From Flavobacterium sp. LC2016-12 (GTDB taxonomy: Bacteria; Bacteroidota; Bacteroidia; Flavobacteriales; Flavobacteriaceae), in assembly GCF_015351595.1 (NCBI RefSeq), contig NZ_JADKPT010000001.1, forward strand, positions 434,001 to 498,000: 64,000 nt of DNA. Direction: 5' to 3'. Both the position numbers and the translations under genes were made by a program. The first letter of the stretch is position 1; the number at the start of each line of letters is the position of its first letter. The notes beneath the pieces are model-generated. The model had not been told where the DNA came from. It did no database searches and was given only the letters and a program-made list of their open reading frames with translations. This document shows, piece after piece, positions 1 to 8,737 of this stretch.

Positions 1-182
1 GTAAATTAGTTTGTACGGACATGGAATATTTTGGAATAGACATAGATGAAGAAAAAAATCAAATTCGCTCTAAAGCTGTTAGAGAAATCAACAAAGCAGA
101 CTCCAAAGCTAAAGTTTTGGTAGTTCCAACAGATGAGGAATATGAAATTGCAAATCAGGTTTATCATTTGCTACATAATTAG
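1..182 (+). CDS. ackA: Acetate kinase, C-terminal fragment (partial at window edge)
   Basis: The reading frame is already open at base 1 and stops with TAG at 180-182. The visible 59 residues match the end of acetate kinase: a DMEYFGIDIDEEKN segment, then SKAVREINKADSKAKVLVVP and a final PTDEEYEIANQVYHL stretch. The 'D-x-x-x-N-x-x-x-R-x-K' and 'VLVVPTDEE' patterns are typical of the family's last helix and strand. The enzyme interconverts acetyl phosphate plus ADP with acetate plus ATP in the cytoplasm. The start and catalytic core lie upstream of the window. A hairpin terminator follows about 20 bases after the stop, so the gene ends its transcription unit here. Confidence 0.85.
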   Translation, partial: KLVCTDMEYFGIDIDEEKNQIRSKAVREINKADSKAKVLVVPTDEEYEIANQVYHLLHN

Positions 183-202
183 ATTATATCCGGTTCAGAA
201 TA

Positions 203-233
203 AAAAAAGCTTCTCATTTGAGAGGCTTTTTTA
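203..233 (+). terminator. Rho-independent terminator after ackA
   Basis: An 8-bp stem (agcttctc / gagaggct, one G-U pair) closes a 4-base loop and is followed by six T residues. It lies 20 bases after the acetate kinase stop and 45 bases before the next gene, so it separates the two units. Confidence 0.75.
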
Positions 234-277
234 CTTATTAAATATTTGTCAGTATCTTTGACATAAAACTGAATATT

Positions 278-3022
278 TTGAAATCGATACTTCTAAAATC
301 ACTTTTCTTCTTTTTCATCGCTTCACAAATTCAAGCACAAGAATTACTTCCTTTCGTTGAAAATTATAATAAATCAAACTATCAGGGCGACAACCAAATT
401 TGGAACGTTGTCCAGGGTAAAGATAATGCCATGTATTTTGCTAATAACCATTATTTACTGCGATATGATGGTGTAAAATGGGAAAAATATTCATTACCTA
501 ATAAAACGATTATTCGTTCGATTTTAATTGAAGGAGATCGAATTTATTCTGGTTCTTATAAGGAATTTGGTTATTGGTATCGAAAAGAGGGTAAAATGCA
601 ATACATTTCAATTACCAAAAACCTGCGTTTGTTTGATGAGAAAGACAATGAAGAAATCTGGAAAATTTTCAGATTTAATGGCTCGTTATATTTCCAGTCC
701 TTCAATGATGTTTTTATTTATAACGGAAAACACATTCAGAAAATTAAATTTCCGTTTTTAATTTCGTATTGTTTTGTAGTCGATCAAAACCTTTATGTTG
801 CGTCAGTAGCGAAGGGAACTTTTAAAATGAACGGATCTAGAATTGCAAATCCAAAAGGGTGGAATGTTCTTAAAAACTGTGTTGTTCATGCTATCGAAAA
901 ATATCAAAACAAGACTTACATTTTTACGCAGAAAAAAGGAATTTTTACTGTAGAAAAAGAAGGTTTAAAGCCTTGGAATAATCCATTAAATGAAATTTTA
1001 AAAAGCTCCACAATTAACGTTGGTAAGTTTACTAAAAACAATAAACTTATTGTAGGTACCGGAAACCGAGGTGTTTTTATATATGATTTTAAATCTGGTA
1101 CCTATAAAAATATTGATAGAAAAAATGTCTTAATGAATAACTCCATTTTGAGTATTGGTTTTGACAAAGAAAATGATTTATGGCTGGGTTTAGATAACGG
1201 AATCGCTCATGTTGAGATCAATTCGCCTATTTCAATCTTTTATGATAATTCAGGTATTTTAGGCTCTGTCTACTCAGTAGCTACAACAAACAAAGGTTAT
1301 TTAATAGCGACAAACCATGGCGTTTTTGAATTTGATTCGGGGAAATTCAAAATGATGCCCAATACTCAGGGACAAGCGTGGAATATTACAGAAATTAATA
1401 ATAAATATATTATAGGCCACAATGATGGTACATTTTCTTATGCTAATGGTTCGTTATCTAAAATAAATAATATTAGTGGAGGCTGGAATTTATCGAAAAG
1501 CAGTATAAATAATACTTATTTTCAATCAACTTATAGCGGTGTTATCGCATATGATGATCTTTCAGATTTAAGTCATAGGAAAGTGATTAAAGATCTTTCG
1601 AAACCAATAAAATATGTAGCCCAGAACAAAAAGAATGAAATTTGGGCTGCTGATAATTATCGCGGTCTTTATCGGGTTGTATATGATGATAATTTTAAAA
1701 CTAAAAAGGTTGAAAATATCACACAACAAAGCAAGATTAAAAACGACTTTGGAGTTAAAATATTTGAGTTTAGAAATGAAATTCTATTTCTGATCAATAA
1801 TTCGTGGTACACTTATAATTCGATAACGAACAAACTAGAGGAAAACGAATTATTTAATCAGAACTTTAAAAATGTTTCGGATATAATAAGCATAGATGAA
1901 GATCATTTTATGGTGCTTCAGGATGGAATTCTTTACCATATTAAAGCGACGGGAAATAAATTTTTATGGAATATTATTCAGGCAAAATATTACAAAGGAA
2001 AATTAATCAATGATAATTTAAGGATTTTTAAGCATGCCAATCACTATTTGCTAAATCTTGATGATGGTTTTATATCCTTACAGTTGAAATATGAGAATAA
2101 ACAAAATTCAGCTGTTAAGATTGAATCTTTTAATGATGAAAATTTAGTTCCAAACGATTCAAAAATCAAATATAATACCGAACTGCAAATAAATGTTATC
2201 TCAGGAATTTATGGAGCCAGTAAACCTAATTTGTTTTATAAACTGGATAATAGTAAGGAATTTGTTCCGGTCTTAAACGGACTAATTGTTTTGAATAATT
2301 TAAGCAGTGGTGGTCATGTTGTTAAGGTTTATAAACACGATGGTGCGACTTATGATAATGTTGCCAATTTTGATTTTAGTGTAGCAAAACCTTGGTATTT
2401 TTCATTTTGGATGATTTTGTTATACTTATTAATAATAGGAGCGGTTCTGTTTTTCTACTATAAATGGAACAAGCTTCGTTATATGCAAAAATTAAGACTG
2501 CAGGCGGAAGAATTGAAACATCAGAGGGAAATTCTTGAAATGGAATTAAAAGCCGAGAATGAACTAAATATGCAGGAATATCAAAAGCATATTTTGGAAC
2601 TTGAATTGCAAACTAAATCTTCTGAAGTTGCAGGGAAATCACTATCAATTGCCAAACAAAGTGAAATGATCGAAAACATTCAGAATATTCTTGATTCTGA
2701 AAAAGACTTTAATAAACTCAAGAGCGAAATAAAGAAAGCTATTAAAATTAATGAAGTTAATAAACACGAATGGGAAATTTTTGAAACCAATTTGAATCAG
2801 ATTCACAACGAATTTATTATAAACCTTTCAAAGAAATATCCAATCCTTACTCCGAAGGATATCAAACTGTGTGTTTATCTTAAAATGAACCTTTCTTCAA
2901 AGGAAATTGCGCCTATGATGAATATATCATTTAGAGGAGTAGAATTGCATAGATATCGTCTTAGAAAGAAATTAAATCTCTTGCAGGACGAAAACCTGTC
3001 AAAGTTTTTATTAAGTGTGTAA
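278..3022 (+). CDS. Membrane-anchored propeller / Y_Y_Y sensor with cytoplasmic HTH (probable regulator of the adjacent sus-type locus)
   Basis: This 914-residue protein combines a ligand sensor and a DNA-binding domain in one chain. A signal peptide (about 1-20, ending QIQA-Q) leads into a large periplasmic region of beta-propeller-type repeats (about 25-610). A Y_Y_Y-like beta-sandwich follows (about 625-700), then one membrane helix (about 707-730), a long Lys/Glu-rich coiled coil (about 735-830) and a C-terminal helix-turn-helix (about 856-910) with LTPKDIKLCVYLKMNLSSKE and a GVELHRYRLRKKL recognition helix. It has no histidine-kinase or receiver domain. The start is TTG at 278. It is preferred because it is the only start in the open frame (stop at 239) that gives a signal peptide; the next in-frame ATG falls about 50 residues later. 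A TATCTTTG -7-like element sits at 253-260. The gene is immediately upstream of susC, so regulation of that locus is inferred. Confidence 0.8.
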   Translation: MKSILLKSLFFFFIASQIQAQELLPFVENYNKSNYQGDNQIWNVVQGKDNAMYFANNHYLLRYDGVKWEKYSLPNKTIIRSILIEGDRIYSGSYKEFGYWYRKEGKMQYISITKNLRLFDEKDNEEIWKIFRFNGSLYFQSFNDVFIYNGKHIQKIKFPFLISYCFVVDQNLYVASVAKGTFKMNGSRIANPKGWNVLKNCVVHAIEKYQNKTYIFTQKKGIFTVEKEGLKPWNNPLNEILKSSTINVGKFTKNNKLIVGTGNRGVFIYDFKSGTYKNIDRKNVLMNNSILSIGFDKENDLWLGLDNGIAHVEINSPISIFYDNSGILGSVYSVATTNKGYLIATNHGVFEFDSGKFKMMPNTQGQAWNITEINNKYIIGHNDGTFSYANGSLSKINNISGGWNLSKSSINNTYFQSTYSGVIAYDDLSDLSHRKVIKDLSKPIKYVAQNKKNEIWAADNYRGLYRVVYDDNFKTKKVENITQQSKIKNDFGVKIFEFRNEILFLINNSWYTYNSITNKLEENELFNQNFKNVSDIISIDEDHFMVLQDGILYHIKATGNKFLWNIIQAKYYKGKLINDNLRIFKHANHYLLNLDDGFISLQLKYENKQNSAVKIESFNDENLVPNDSKIKYNTELQINVISGIYGASKPNLFYKLDNSKEFVPVLNGLIVLNNLSSGGHVVKVYKHDGATYDNVANFDFSVAKPWYFSFWMILLYLLIIGAVLFFYYKWNKLRYMQKLRLQAEELKHQREILEMELKAENELNMQEYQKHILELELQTKSSEVAGKSLSIAKQSEMIENIQNILDSEKDFNKLKSEIKKAIKINEVNKHEWEIFETNLNQIHNEFIINLSKKYPILTPKDIKLCVYLKMNLSSKEIAPMMNISFRGVELHRYRLRKKLNLLQDENLSKFLLSV

Positions 3023-3092
3023 GATTTACATGTAAATTTTACATTTTTTACATTTTTGAATATAATTTTTTATATAATTCCAATACATCATT

Positions 3093-3227
3093 ACTACATC
3101 ATAACGTTATGTTAATGAAATTAAATTAACATTTATAAGCTTGATAATCACTAGTGTATATTCAGGTTTTAACATAATGATGTAGCTATGTAGTAGTGGT
3201 GTTTGATGTACTACAACGTTGTAATTG
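3093..3227. promoter_or_regulatory. Paired palindromes upstream of susC (candidate operator)
   Basis: The gap between the regulator and susC holds two perfect 12-bp palindromes with the same core: CATAACGTTATG at 3100-3111 and TACAACGTTGTA at 3212-3223. Each is directly preceded by an ACTACAT- or GTAC-like flank. Further ATGTAG-type half sites occur at 3178-3198 in the opposite orientation to the ACTACAT at 3093-3099, so the region is rich in inverted copies of one short motif. No TTG-N19-TAnnTTTG promoter was found here; a shortened TAATTTG at 3230-3236 may be the -7 element of an activator-dependent promoter. Binding by the regulator at 278-3022 is inference. Confidence 0.5.
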
Positions 3228-3266
3228 TTTAATTTGGCTCTACTAACTTAAACGATTACGAACTGT

Positions 3267-6200
3267 ATGAAAAATTTTATTTTTAGCTTTTTAGCGCTCT
3301 TATTGCTTCCGGCTTATATGTCTGGACAAGCAATTAAAGGAAAAGTAGTAGACAGTAGTGGAATGGGAATTCCAGGAGCAGTTATTAGCGCTCCCAATTC
3401 AAGAACTTCTACTGATGCTGATTTCGACGGAAATTTTACAATTAATGCTAAAGAGGGTGAGATGTTAAAAATCTCTATGCTTGGCTTTGACGCGGTTTCT
3501 ATACCGGCAACTGTGGCTCCAATGACCATAACTTTAAAGGAAGCTGGTGATACTGCTTTAAAAGAAGTGGTAGTTATTGGATATGGTACTAGGAAAAAAA
3601 TTGATAATACTACTGCAATTTCTTCTATAAAAGCAGAAGAAATTACAAAAACAAAAGTACTGAATGCCTCTCAGGCTATTCAGGGTAAGGCAGCTGGTGT
3701 CCAGGTTATTTCATCTGATTTACCGGGAAGTACTCCTTCTGTGGTGATTAGAGGTTTGGGAACTGCTTTAGGAGGGCGTAACCCGTTGTACATTGTCGAC
3801 GGTATGCAAACTGAAAATATCAATAATATCAATACTAATGATATCACATCTTATGAAGTTTTAAAAGATGCATCTGCTTTAGCAATTTATGGTACAAGGG
3901 CGGCAAATGGAGTTATTATCATTACCACTAAAAAGGGAAAAGGTGATAATAAAGTTTCGGTTGAAATTGAAAGTTTTGCAGGTGTGAGAGAACCTTTGAA
4001 AAAAGTAAAAATGGCAGGTAGTAATAAGTTCGCTTATTATACAAACTCGGCTTTGCAAGCTACTACATTTTCTCAGGATCAACCTGTAAACACAGATTGG
4101 TTTGATGAAATTACAAGAACTGGTTCTTATACCCAAAATAACATATCTGTTTCTGGTGGTAGTGAAAATATAAAATACTTTTTCAGTTTAGGAAATTATG
4201 AAGAAAAAGCAATTTTAAATGGTTTAGACTATGGACGTACTACGTTTAGAAATAATAATGAGTACAAGATTTCTAAAAAGTTAACTTTAAACCAAACATT
4301 CAGTTTAACTTCAACAAATTCAAGTCCTAAGCCATTAAGTGCATTTACAAATGCTTACAAACAATCACCAATAGTACCGGTTCGTTTTGCGAATGGGCAG
4401 TATGGTGTATCCAGAGTTGGAGAAGATGGTTTTGCAAATACAACAGGAGCATCTTTCAATAACGTTGGAAATCCTGTAGCTCAATTAGATCTATATGATG
4501 AGGAGCAAAGAAGCGTTACTTTCCAGGGAGGATTAAAATTAGATTATGAAATTTTACCTTCTTTAAAATTTACTTCCCAATTTAATGGCGAATATTATAC
4601 TTGGAAACAATATAATTTTGAAGACTCTGAGAATATTTGGTTAGCGGCTAATCCAGATAAAACAGCTGCAGATTATGACCAAAGAGTTGTTACTGAGAAA
4701 ATTCCATATAACTTATTAACTAAAGGAAGAGAAGAATATTTTAACTGGAATTTATCAAACTATTTGACTTATAATAAAGTATTTGATGAAATTCATGATG
4801 TAGAAGTTACGGCTGGTATTGAAACATCTGTAAAGGGTGCCAGAGAAAAATTGACAATTATTAGAAAAAATGTAAATACAGATTCTAATTACTGGTCATT
4901 GAAAGATGTTGATTATGTTGCAAATGTGACAAGTTATAAAGATGAAGTTTTTAATCAAACAAAATTAGCCTCCTATTTTGGTCGTTTCCAGTACAAACTA
5001 ATGGACAGATATTTAGTAACAGGAACTGTTAGACGTGATGGATCTTCAAACTTTGCTAAAGATTATCGTTGGGGAACTTTTCCTGCCTTTGGTTTAGGAT
5101 GGGTGATCACCAAAGAAAATTTCATGGCTGATGTAAAAGGAATCAATTTATTAAAATTAAGAGGAGGATGGGGTAAACTAGGTAACCAAAATGTACCGCT
5201 TAACAGACAAGGGTATGCTTCAGGATTAACTTCTTATTTAGGTGGCTCAATTTTATATGAAGGAACTACAATTAACTCTCAAATTGATCCAAGCCTTTCT
5301 TGGGAAGTTACAGAAGAATCTTCTGTGGGATTAGATTTTGAATTGTTAGATAGTAGATTGAAAGGTACTTTTGACGTATACGATAAAAACACTGATAATG
5401 TGATTTTAAATGTAAAACCTTATATGGCTTCAGGTATCACGACTGCTTCGCCTGCACATGTCGGTGAGGTTTCAAATAAAGGATATGAAATTTCTTTGCG
5501 TTGGGATGATAAAATTAATGATAATTTTTCTTATTGGGTTGGAGGTAATTTTTCAAACAATAAAAACGAGCTTACAGGTTTAAAAGATGTTGTTTTGTCA
5601 CCAATTGAAGGGGGAAGTTTAGGAAATGGAGAAACTACCAAATTTCTTGATAATTCATCTATTGGACAGCCTTTAGGAAGTTTTTACATGTACGAGTATG
5701 CTGGTTTTGATAGCTCAAATGGGAAGATGTTATACTATAAAGCAGATGGAACTACAGCTACTCAGGATGCATTAGGCGATGTAGATAAAAAATATGTAGG
5801 CTCTATTTTACCAAAATCTAATTATGGTGTTACTCTGGGATTAAACTATAAAAACTTTGATTTCTCTGTTGATGGTTATGGTACTTCTGGAGCGAAAGTT
5901 TATAATGGTAAAAAAGCACAACATTTTGGAGGAGAAAACATTGAAGATGCAACTGCAACGGATTTCTGGACTCCGAACAATACAACAGCTTCAAATCCCG
6001 GAGCTTTTAATTCAACTCCAGTAGCTTCTACGTATTTTCTGGAATCTGGAGATTTCTTTAGAATCAATAATATTACTTTAGGATATAAACTTCCTTTGAC
6101 TGAAAAGAGCTTTATAAACTATTGCAGAATATATGTAAATGCAATCAACCCATTTATCACACAAAAATTCTCAGGTTTTTCACCGGAGTTAAATGGAGAC

Positions 6201-6287
6201 GGGGATCCGTACAAACTTCAAGGTGTTGAGTTGGATGCATATCCAACTTTAAGATCATTTGTTGTTGGTGCTAATTTAAAATTTTAA
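3267..6287 (+). CDS. susC-like: SusC/RagA-type TonB-linked outer-membrane transporter
   Basis: This 1006-residue outer-membrane protein should import oligosaccharides with its SusD partner, powered by TonB. A signal peptide (1-21, ending SGQ) is followed by a carboxypeptidase-regulatory-like beta-sandwich (about 23-100, GKVVDSSGMGIPGAVI) and a plug domain. The plug carries the SusC family marks VVVIGYGTRKK, a SQAIQGKAAGVQV segment, PLYIVDGM and AIYGTRAANGVIIITTKKG. A 22-strand barrel fills the rest and ends in the aromatic-type C-terminus expected of a barrel (VVGANLKF). The length is typical for the family. susD starts 4 bases after the stop, so the two are co-transcribed. The substrate cannot be read from this protein alone; the downstream enzymes suggest a beta-glucan. 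Confidence 0.95.
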   Translation: MKNFIFSFLALLLLPAYMSGQAIKGKVVDSSGMGIPGAVISAPNSRTSTDADFDGNFTINAKEGEMLKISMLGFDAVSIPATVAPMTITLKEAGDTALKEVVVIGYGTRKKIDNTTAISSIKAEEITKTKVLNASQAIQGKAAGVQVISSDLPGSTPSVVIRGLGTALGGRNPLYIVDGMQTENINNINTNDITSYEVLKDASALAIYGTRAANGVIIITTKKGKGDNKVSVEIESFAGVREPLKKVKMAGSNKFAYYTNSALQATTFSQDQPVNTDWFDEITRTGSYTQNNISVSGGSENIKYFFSLGNYEEKAILNGLDYGRTTFRNNNEYKISKKLTLNQTFSLTSTNSSPKPLSAFTNAYKQSPIVPVRFANGQYGVSRVGEDGFANTTGASFNNVGNPVAQLDLYDEEQRSVTFQGGLKLDYEILPSLKFTSQFNGEYYTWKQYNFEDSENIWLAANPDKTAADYDQRVVTEKIPYNLLTKGREEYFNWNLSNYLTYNKVFDEIHDVEVTAGIETSVKGAREKLTIIRKNVNTDSNYWSLKDVDYVANVTSYKDEVFNQTKLASYFGRFQYKLMDRYLVTGTVRRDGSSNFAKDYRWGTFPAFGLGWVITKENFMADVKGINLLKLRGGWGKLGNQNVPLNRQGYASGLTSYLGGSILYEGTTINSQIDPSLSWEVTEESSVGLDFELLDSRLKGTFDVYDKNTDNVILNVKPYMASGITTASPAHVGEVSNKGYEISLRWDDKINDNFSYWVGGNFSNNKNELTGLKDVVLSPIEGGSLGNGETTKFLDNSSIGQPLGSFYMYEYAGFDSSNGKMLYYKADGTTATQDALGDVDKKYVGSILPKSNYGVTLGLNYKNFDFSVDGYGTSGAKVYNGKKAQHFGGENIEDATATDFWTPNNTTASNPGAFNSTPVASTYFLESGDFFRINNITLGYKLPLTEKSFINYCRIYVNAINPFITQKFSGFSPELNGDGDPYKLQGVELDAYPTLRSFVVGANLKF

Positions 6288-6291
6288 TATT

Positions 6292-7746
6292 ATGAAAAAG
6301 ATATATATATCAATGCTTGCATTAACTGCCTTGTTTTTTACAGGATGTGCAGATGATTATTTAGATGTTGACCAAACAGAGGCTATTTCTACAGGTGATA
6401 TCGAATTGTTTAATAATGATGCGGGGGCAACAACCTTCGTTACTGCAATTTATAACAAATTCTTAGATTGGGACACAACATCTTTTGGATGGATAGGTTT
6501 AACTAGTATTACGACAGATGATGCAGATAAAGGATCATCTCCTGGTGACGTTGGTACAGATAAAGATGTATTGGATGCTTTAACCTATAATGCATCGAAT
6601 CCTTCTTCTGAAGGTAATTTTAAAGCCTATTATGCTGGAATTAATCGTTGTAATCAGGCCTTAAATATTATACCTCAATTAGATCAAGCCAATGCTGGTT
6701 TACGAGCAAGATTAATAGGAGAAGCTAAATTTATGAGAGCTTTTATGTATTTTACTTTAGTGAAGTGTTATGGAGGTGTACCAATTGTAGATCATTTACC
6801 AAACCCATCATCTTTGGAAGATAAAAACATGCTGCTTACTCGTAAACCACTTGCAGACGTTTATGCTTTTATTGAAGCTGACTTAACTGATGCTATTGCA
6901 GCCTTACCTTTAAAATCAACTTATTCTGCTGATGAAAAAGCGAGGGTATCAAAAGGATCAGCTTATGCTTTGTTGGCTAAAGTTAACCTGTATCAAAAAA
7001 ACTGGCAAAAAGTTGTAGACAACTGTAATCTGGTTACTGGGTACAGTCTTGTACCGGAGTATGCTGCAATGTTTAGACTGGCAGGTGAAAATGGACCTGA
7101 ATCAATTTTTGAAATCAATGGTGTTGGATCCGTTCCAGCTAAAGGAATTAAGCAATATTCTCAAGTTCAGGGAGCTCGTGGTACTGGCGGATGGGGCTGG
7201 GGCTTCAATACACCTTCTCAGAGTTTAGTAGACGCTTACGAGCCTGGAGATGTTAGAAAAGCTGCCACAATTATCTTCAGAGGAACAACATTATATGACG
7301 GAAGAGTTGTTCCAAATACTGTTGATAATGAGAGATATAACTATAAAGCATATTCATCTAATTATTCTGGAGCTGATGATAGTGATGCGAATGTTATTTT
7401 TATCAGATATGCTGAAGTATTATTAATGAAAGCTGAGGCATTAAATGAACTAGGACAAACGAGTGAGGCTATTCCATTGTTAAACCAAATTAGAAACAGA
7501 GCGAAACTTGCCAATACGACTTTTACATCTCAGGATGATATTAGAAAAGCGATTTGGAGAGAAAGAAGAGTTGAACTAGCTTTTGAGTTTGACAGATTCT
7601 TTGACTTAGTGAGAACAGGTCAGGCAAAAACAGCTTTTGCTGCTGATGGAAAAACGTTTACTGAAGGAAAAAATGAATTGTTCCCAATTCCTGAATCTTT
7701 TTTGACAGAAGCAAAAGGTTTATCAAGTCAAAATCCTGGTTATTAA
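6292..7746 (+). CDS. susD-like: SusD/RagB-family outer-membrane glycan-binding lipoprotein
   Basis: This 484-residue SusD homologue caps the SusC channel on the cell surface and captures oligosaccharide. A lipoprotein signal ends in the lipobox TGC (Cys near residue 19). The family layout is visible: an N-terminal TPR-like helical region with AYYAGINRCNQAL and GEAKFMRAFMYFTLVKCYGG, then the RagB/SusD C-terminal region with the conserved IRYAEVLLMKAEALNELGQ and ERRVELAFEFDRFFDLVRTG segments. The protein ends with the usual LFPIPESFL...QNPGY. It starts 4 bases after susC and is followed 18 bases later by a third surface lipoprotein, so it is the second gene of a locus-specific operon. Confidence 0.95.
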   Translation: MKKIYISMLALTALFFTGCADDYLDVDQTEAISTGDIELFNNDAGATTFVTAIYNKFLDWDTTSFGWIGLTSITTDDADKGSSPGDVGTDKDVLDALTYNASNPSSEGNFKAYYAGINRCNQALNIIPQLDQANAGLRARLIGEAKFMRAFMYFTLVKCYGGVPIVDHLPNPSSLEDKNMLLTRKPLADVYAFIEADLTDAIAALPLKSTYSADEKARVSKGSAYALLAKVNLYQKNWQKVVDNCNLVTGYSLVPEYAAMFRLAGENGPESIFEINGVGSVPAKGIKQYSQVQGARGTGGWGWGFNTPSQSLVDAYEPGDVRKAATIIFRGTTLYDGRVVPNTVDNERYNYKAYSSNYSGADDSDANVIFIRYAEVLLMKAEALNELGQTSEAIPLLNQIRNRAKLANTTFTSQDDIRKAIWRERRVELAFEFDRFFDLVRTGQAKTAFAADGKTFTEGKNELFPIPESFLTEAKGLSSQNPGY

Positions 7747-7764
7747 TTCTAAAAGACATTAAAA

Positions 7765-8664
7765 ATGAAAAAAAATAAATCCATTTTCTTGCTTTCTTTC
7801 GCTTTAACTTCAGCATTGTTTGTTAGCTGCGAGGATAGTATTGATAAAGTAAACACCCCAATTCCTTACGAGTCAATTGGTGGTTATGATAATTCTGATG
7901 ATGTTGCAGCTACTCATTTAGTATCTAAATTTAGTTTTGATGGTAATATTGCTGATTCAAAAAACAGCATAACGGACGGATCAGGAAATAATATAACATA
8001 TGGTACCGGTATAAAAGGGGAAGCGTATCAAGGATCTGCAAGTTCTTTTATAGCCTATAATACAGTTGCTAATTCGATAGTAAATTTAAAAAGCATTACT
8101 GTTTCCATGTGGATTAAAACAGATCCGCATACAGGTGGCGCACAATCGTTATTTATGCTTCCTAAAAAGACAGATTTTTGGGGTAACATCTTTACACTTA
8201 TTGAAGGAACAGGGCCAGCAACAACAATGTTGTTAAAAAATCATATTCAGAAAGACGTTATGCCTAGCATTCCTTGGGCTGGGCAATTTATTGAACATGC
8301 GCAGGCCAATGTTTTGCCTAATATGTTTGGAGCATGGAAACACATAGTATGGACGTATAATGGTACTAGTTCTACTTATAGTCTTTATATTGATGGACAA
8401 AAAATAGTTTTGCCAGAATCTATTTCAAAGAGGTATACAAATGATCCTTTAACAGGAGGTCTTCCTTATGGGGAATTAGCAAGTTCTGAAGTTTCTAAAT
8501 TTATTATTGGTGGTTACCAGCAACATTTAGGGGCTCCTTGGGGAAATGCAGATGGATGGATGCTTCATTATACTGGTTTAATGGATGAATTTAGAATCTA
8601 TGACGCATCTCTTACAGATAATGAAGTTACTGCTCTATACAAATTAGAGAAAGACAAACGATAA
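7765..8664 (+). CDS. LamG/concanavalin-A-like surface lipoprotein (SusE/F position)
   Basis: A 299-residue lipoprotein with a signal peptide ending FVSC (Cys near residue 22). After a short linker, residues about 55-295 form a LamG/concanavalin-A-like jelly roll: KFSFDGNIADSKNS, a SITVSMWIKTD strand, WKHIVWTYNG with YSLYIDGQ, and the closing GLMDEFRIYDASLTDNEV. These are hallmark LamG segments. The gene is third in the susCD operon, the place where many such loci encode an extra surface glycan-binding protein, so a binding role is likely. No hydrolase motif was seen. A hairpin terminator directly follows, which may make these three genes a separate expression block from the enzymes downstream. 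Confidence 0.8.
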   Translation: MKKNKSIFLLSFALTSALFVSCEDSIDKVNTPIPYESIGGYDNSDDVAATHLVSKFSFDGNIADSKNSITDGSGNNITYGTGIKGEAYQGSASSFIAYNTVANSIVNLKSITVSMWIKTDPHTGGAQSLFMLPKKTDFWGNIFTLIEGTGPATTMLLKNHIQKDVMPSIPWAGQFIEHAQANVLPNMFGAWKHIVWTYNGTSSTYSLYIDGQKIVLPESISKRYTNDPLTGGLPYGELASSEVSKFIIGGYQQHLGAPWGNADGWMLHYTGLMDEFRIYDASLTDNEVTALYKLEKDKR

Positions 8665-8678
8665 ATTTTCTTCAAAAT

Positions 8679-8709
8679 ACACCTGGAGTAAATTCCAGGT
8701 GTTTTTTTT
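8679..8709 (+). terminator. Hairpin terminator inside the carbohydrate locus
   Basis: A perfect 9-bp stem (acacctgga / tccaggtgt) with a 6-base loop is followed by seven T residues. It lies between the LamG lipoprotein and the glycoamylase-family gene. It also overlaps the artificial upstream extension of that gene's reading frame, which supports the later ATG at 8738. Confidence 0.75.
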
Positions 8710-8737
8710 AGTTATTAATATTACAAAATTTATAAAA

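Noticed and set aside
8699..8737. Upstream GTG start for the glycoamylase-family gene
   Set aside because: The extension runs through a terminator hairpin and T run and would bury the lipoprotein signal; the ATG at 8738 fits.
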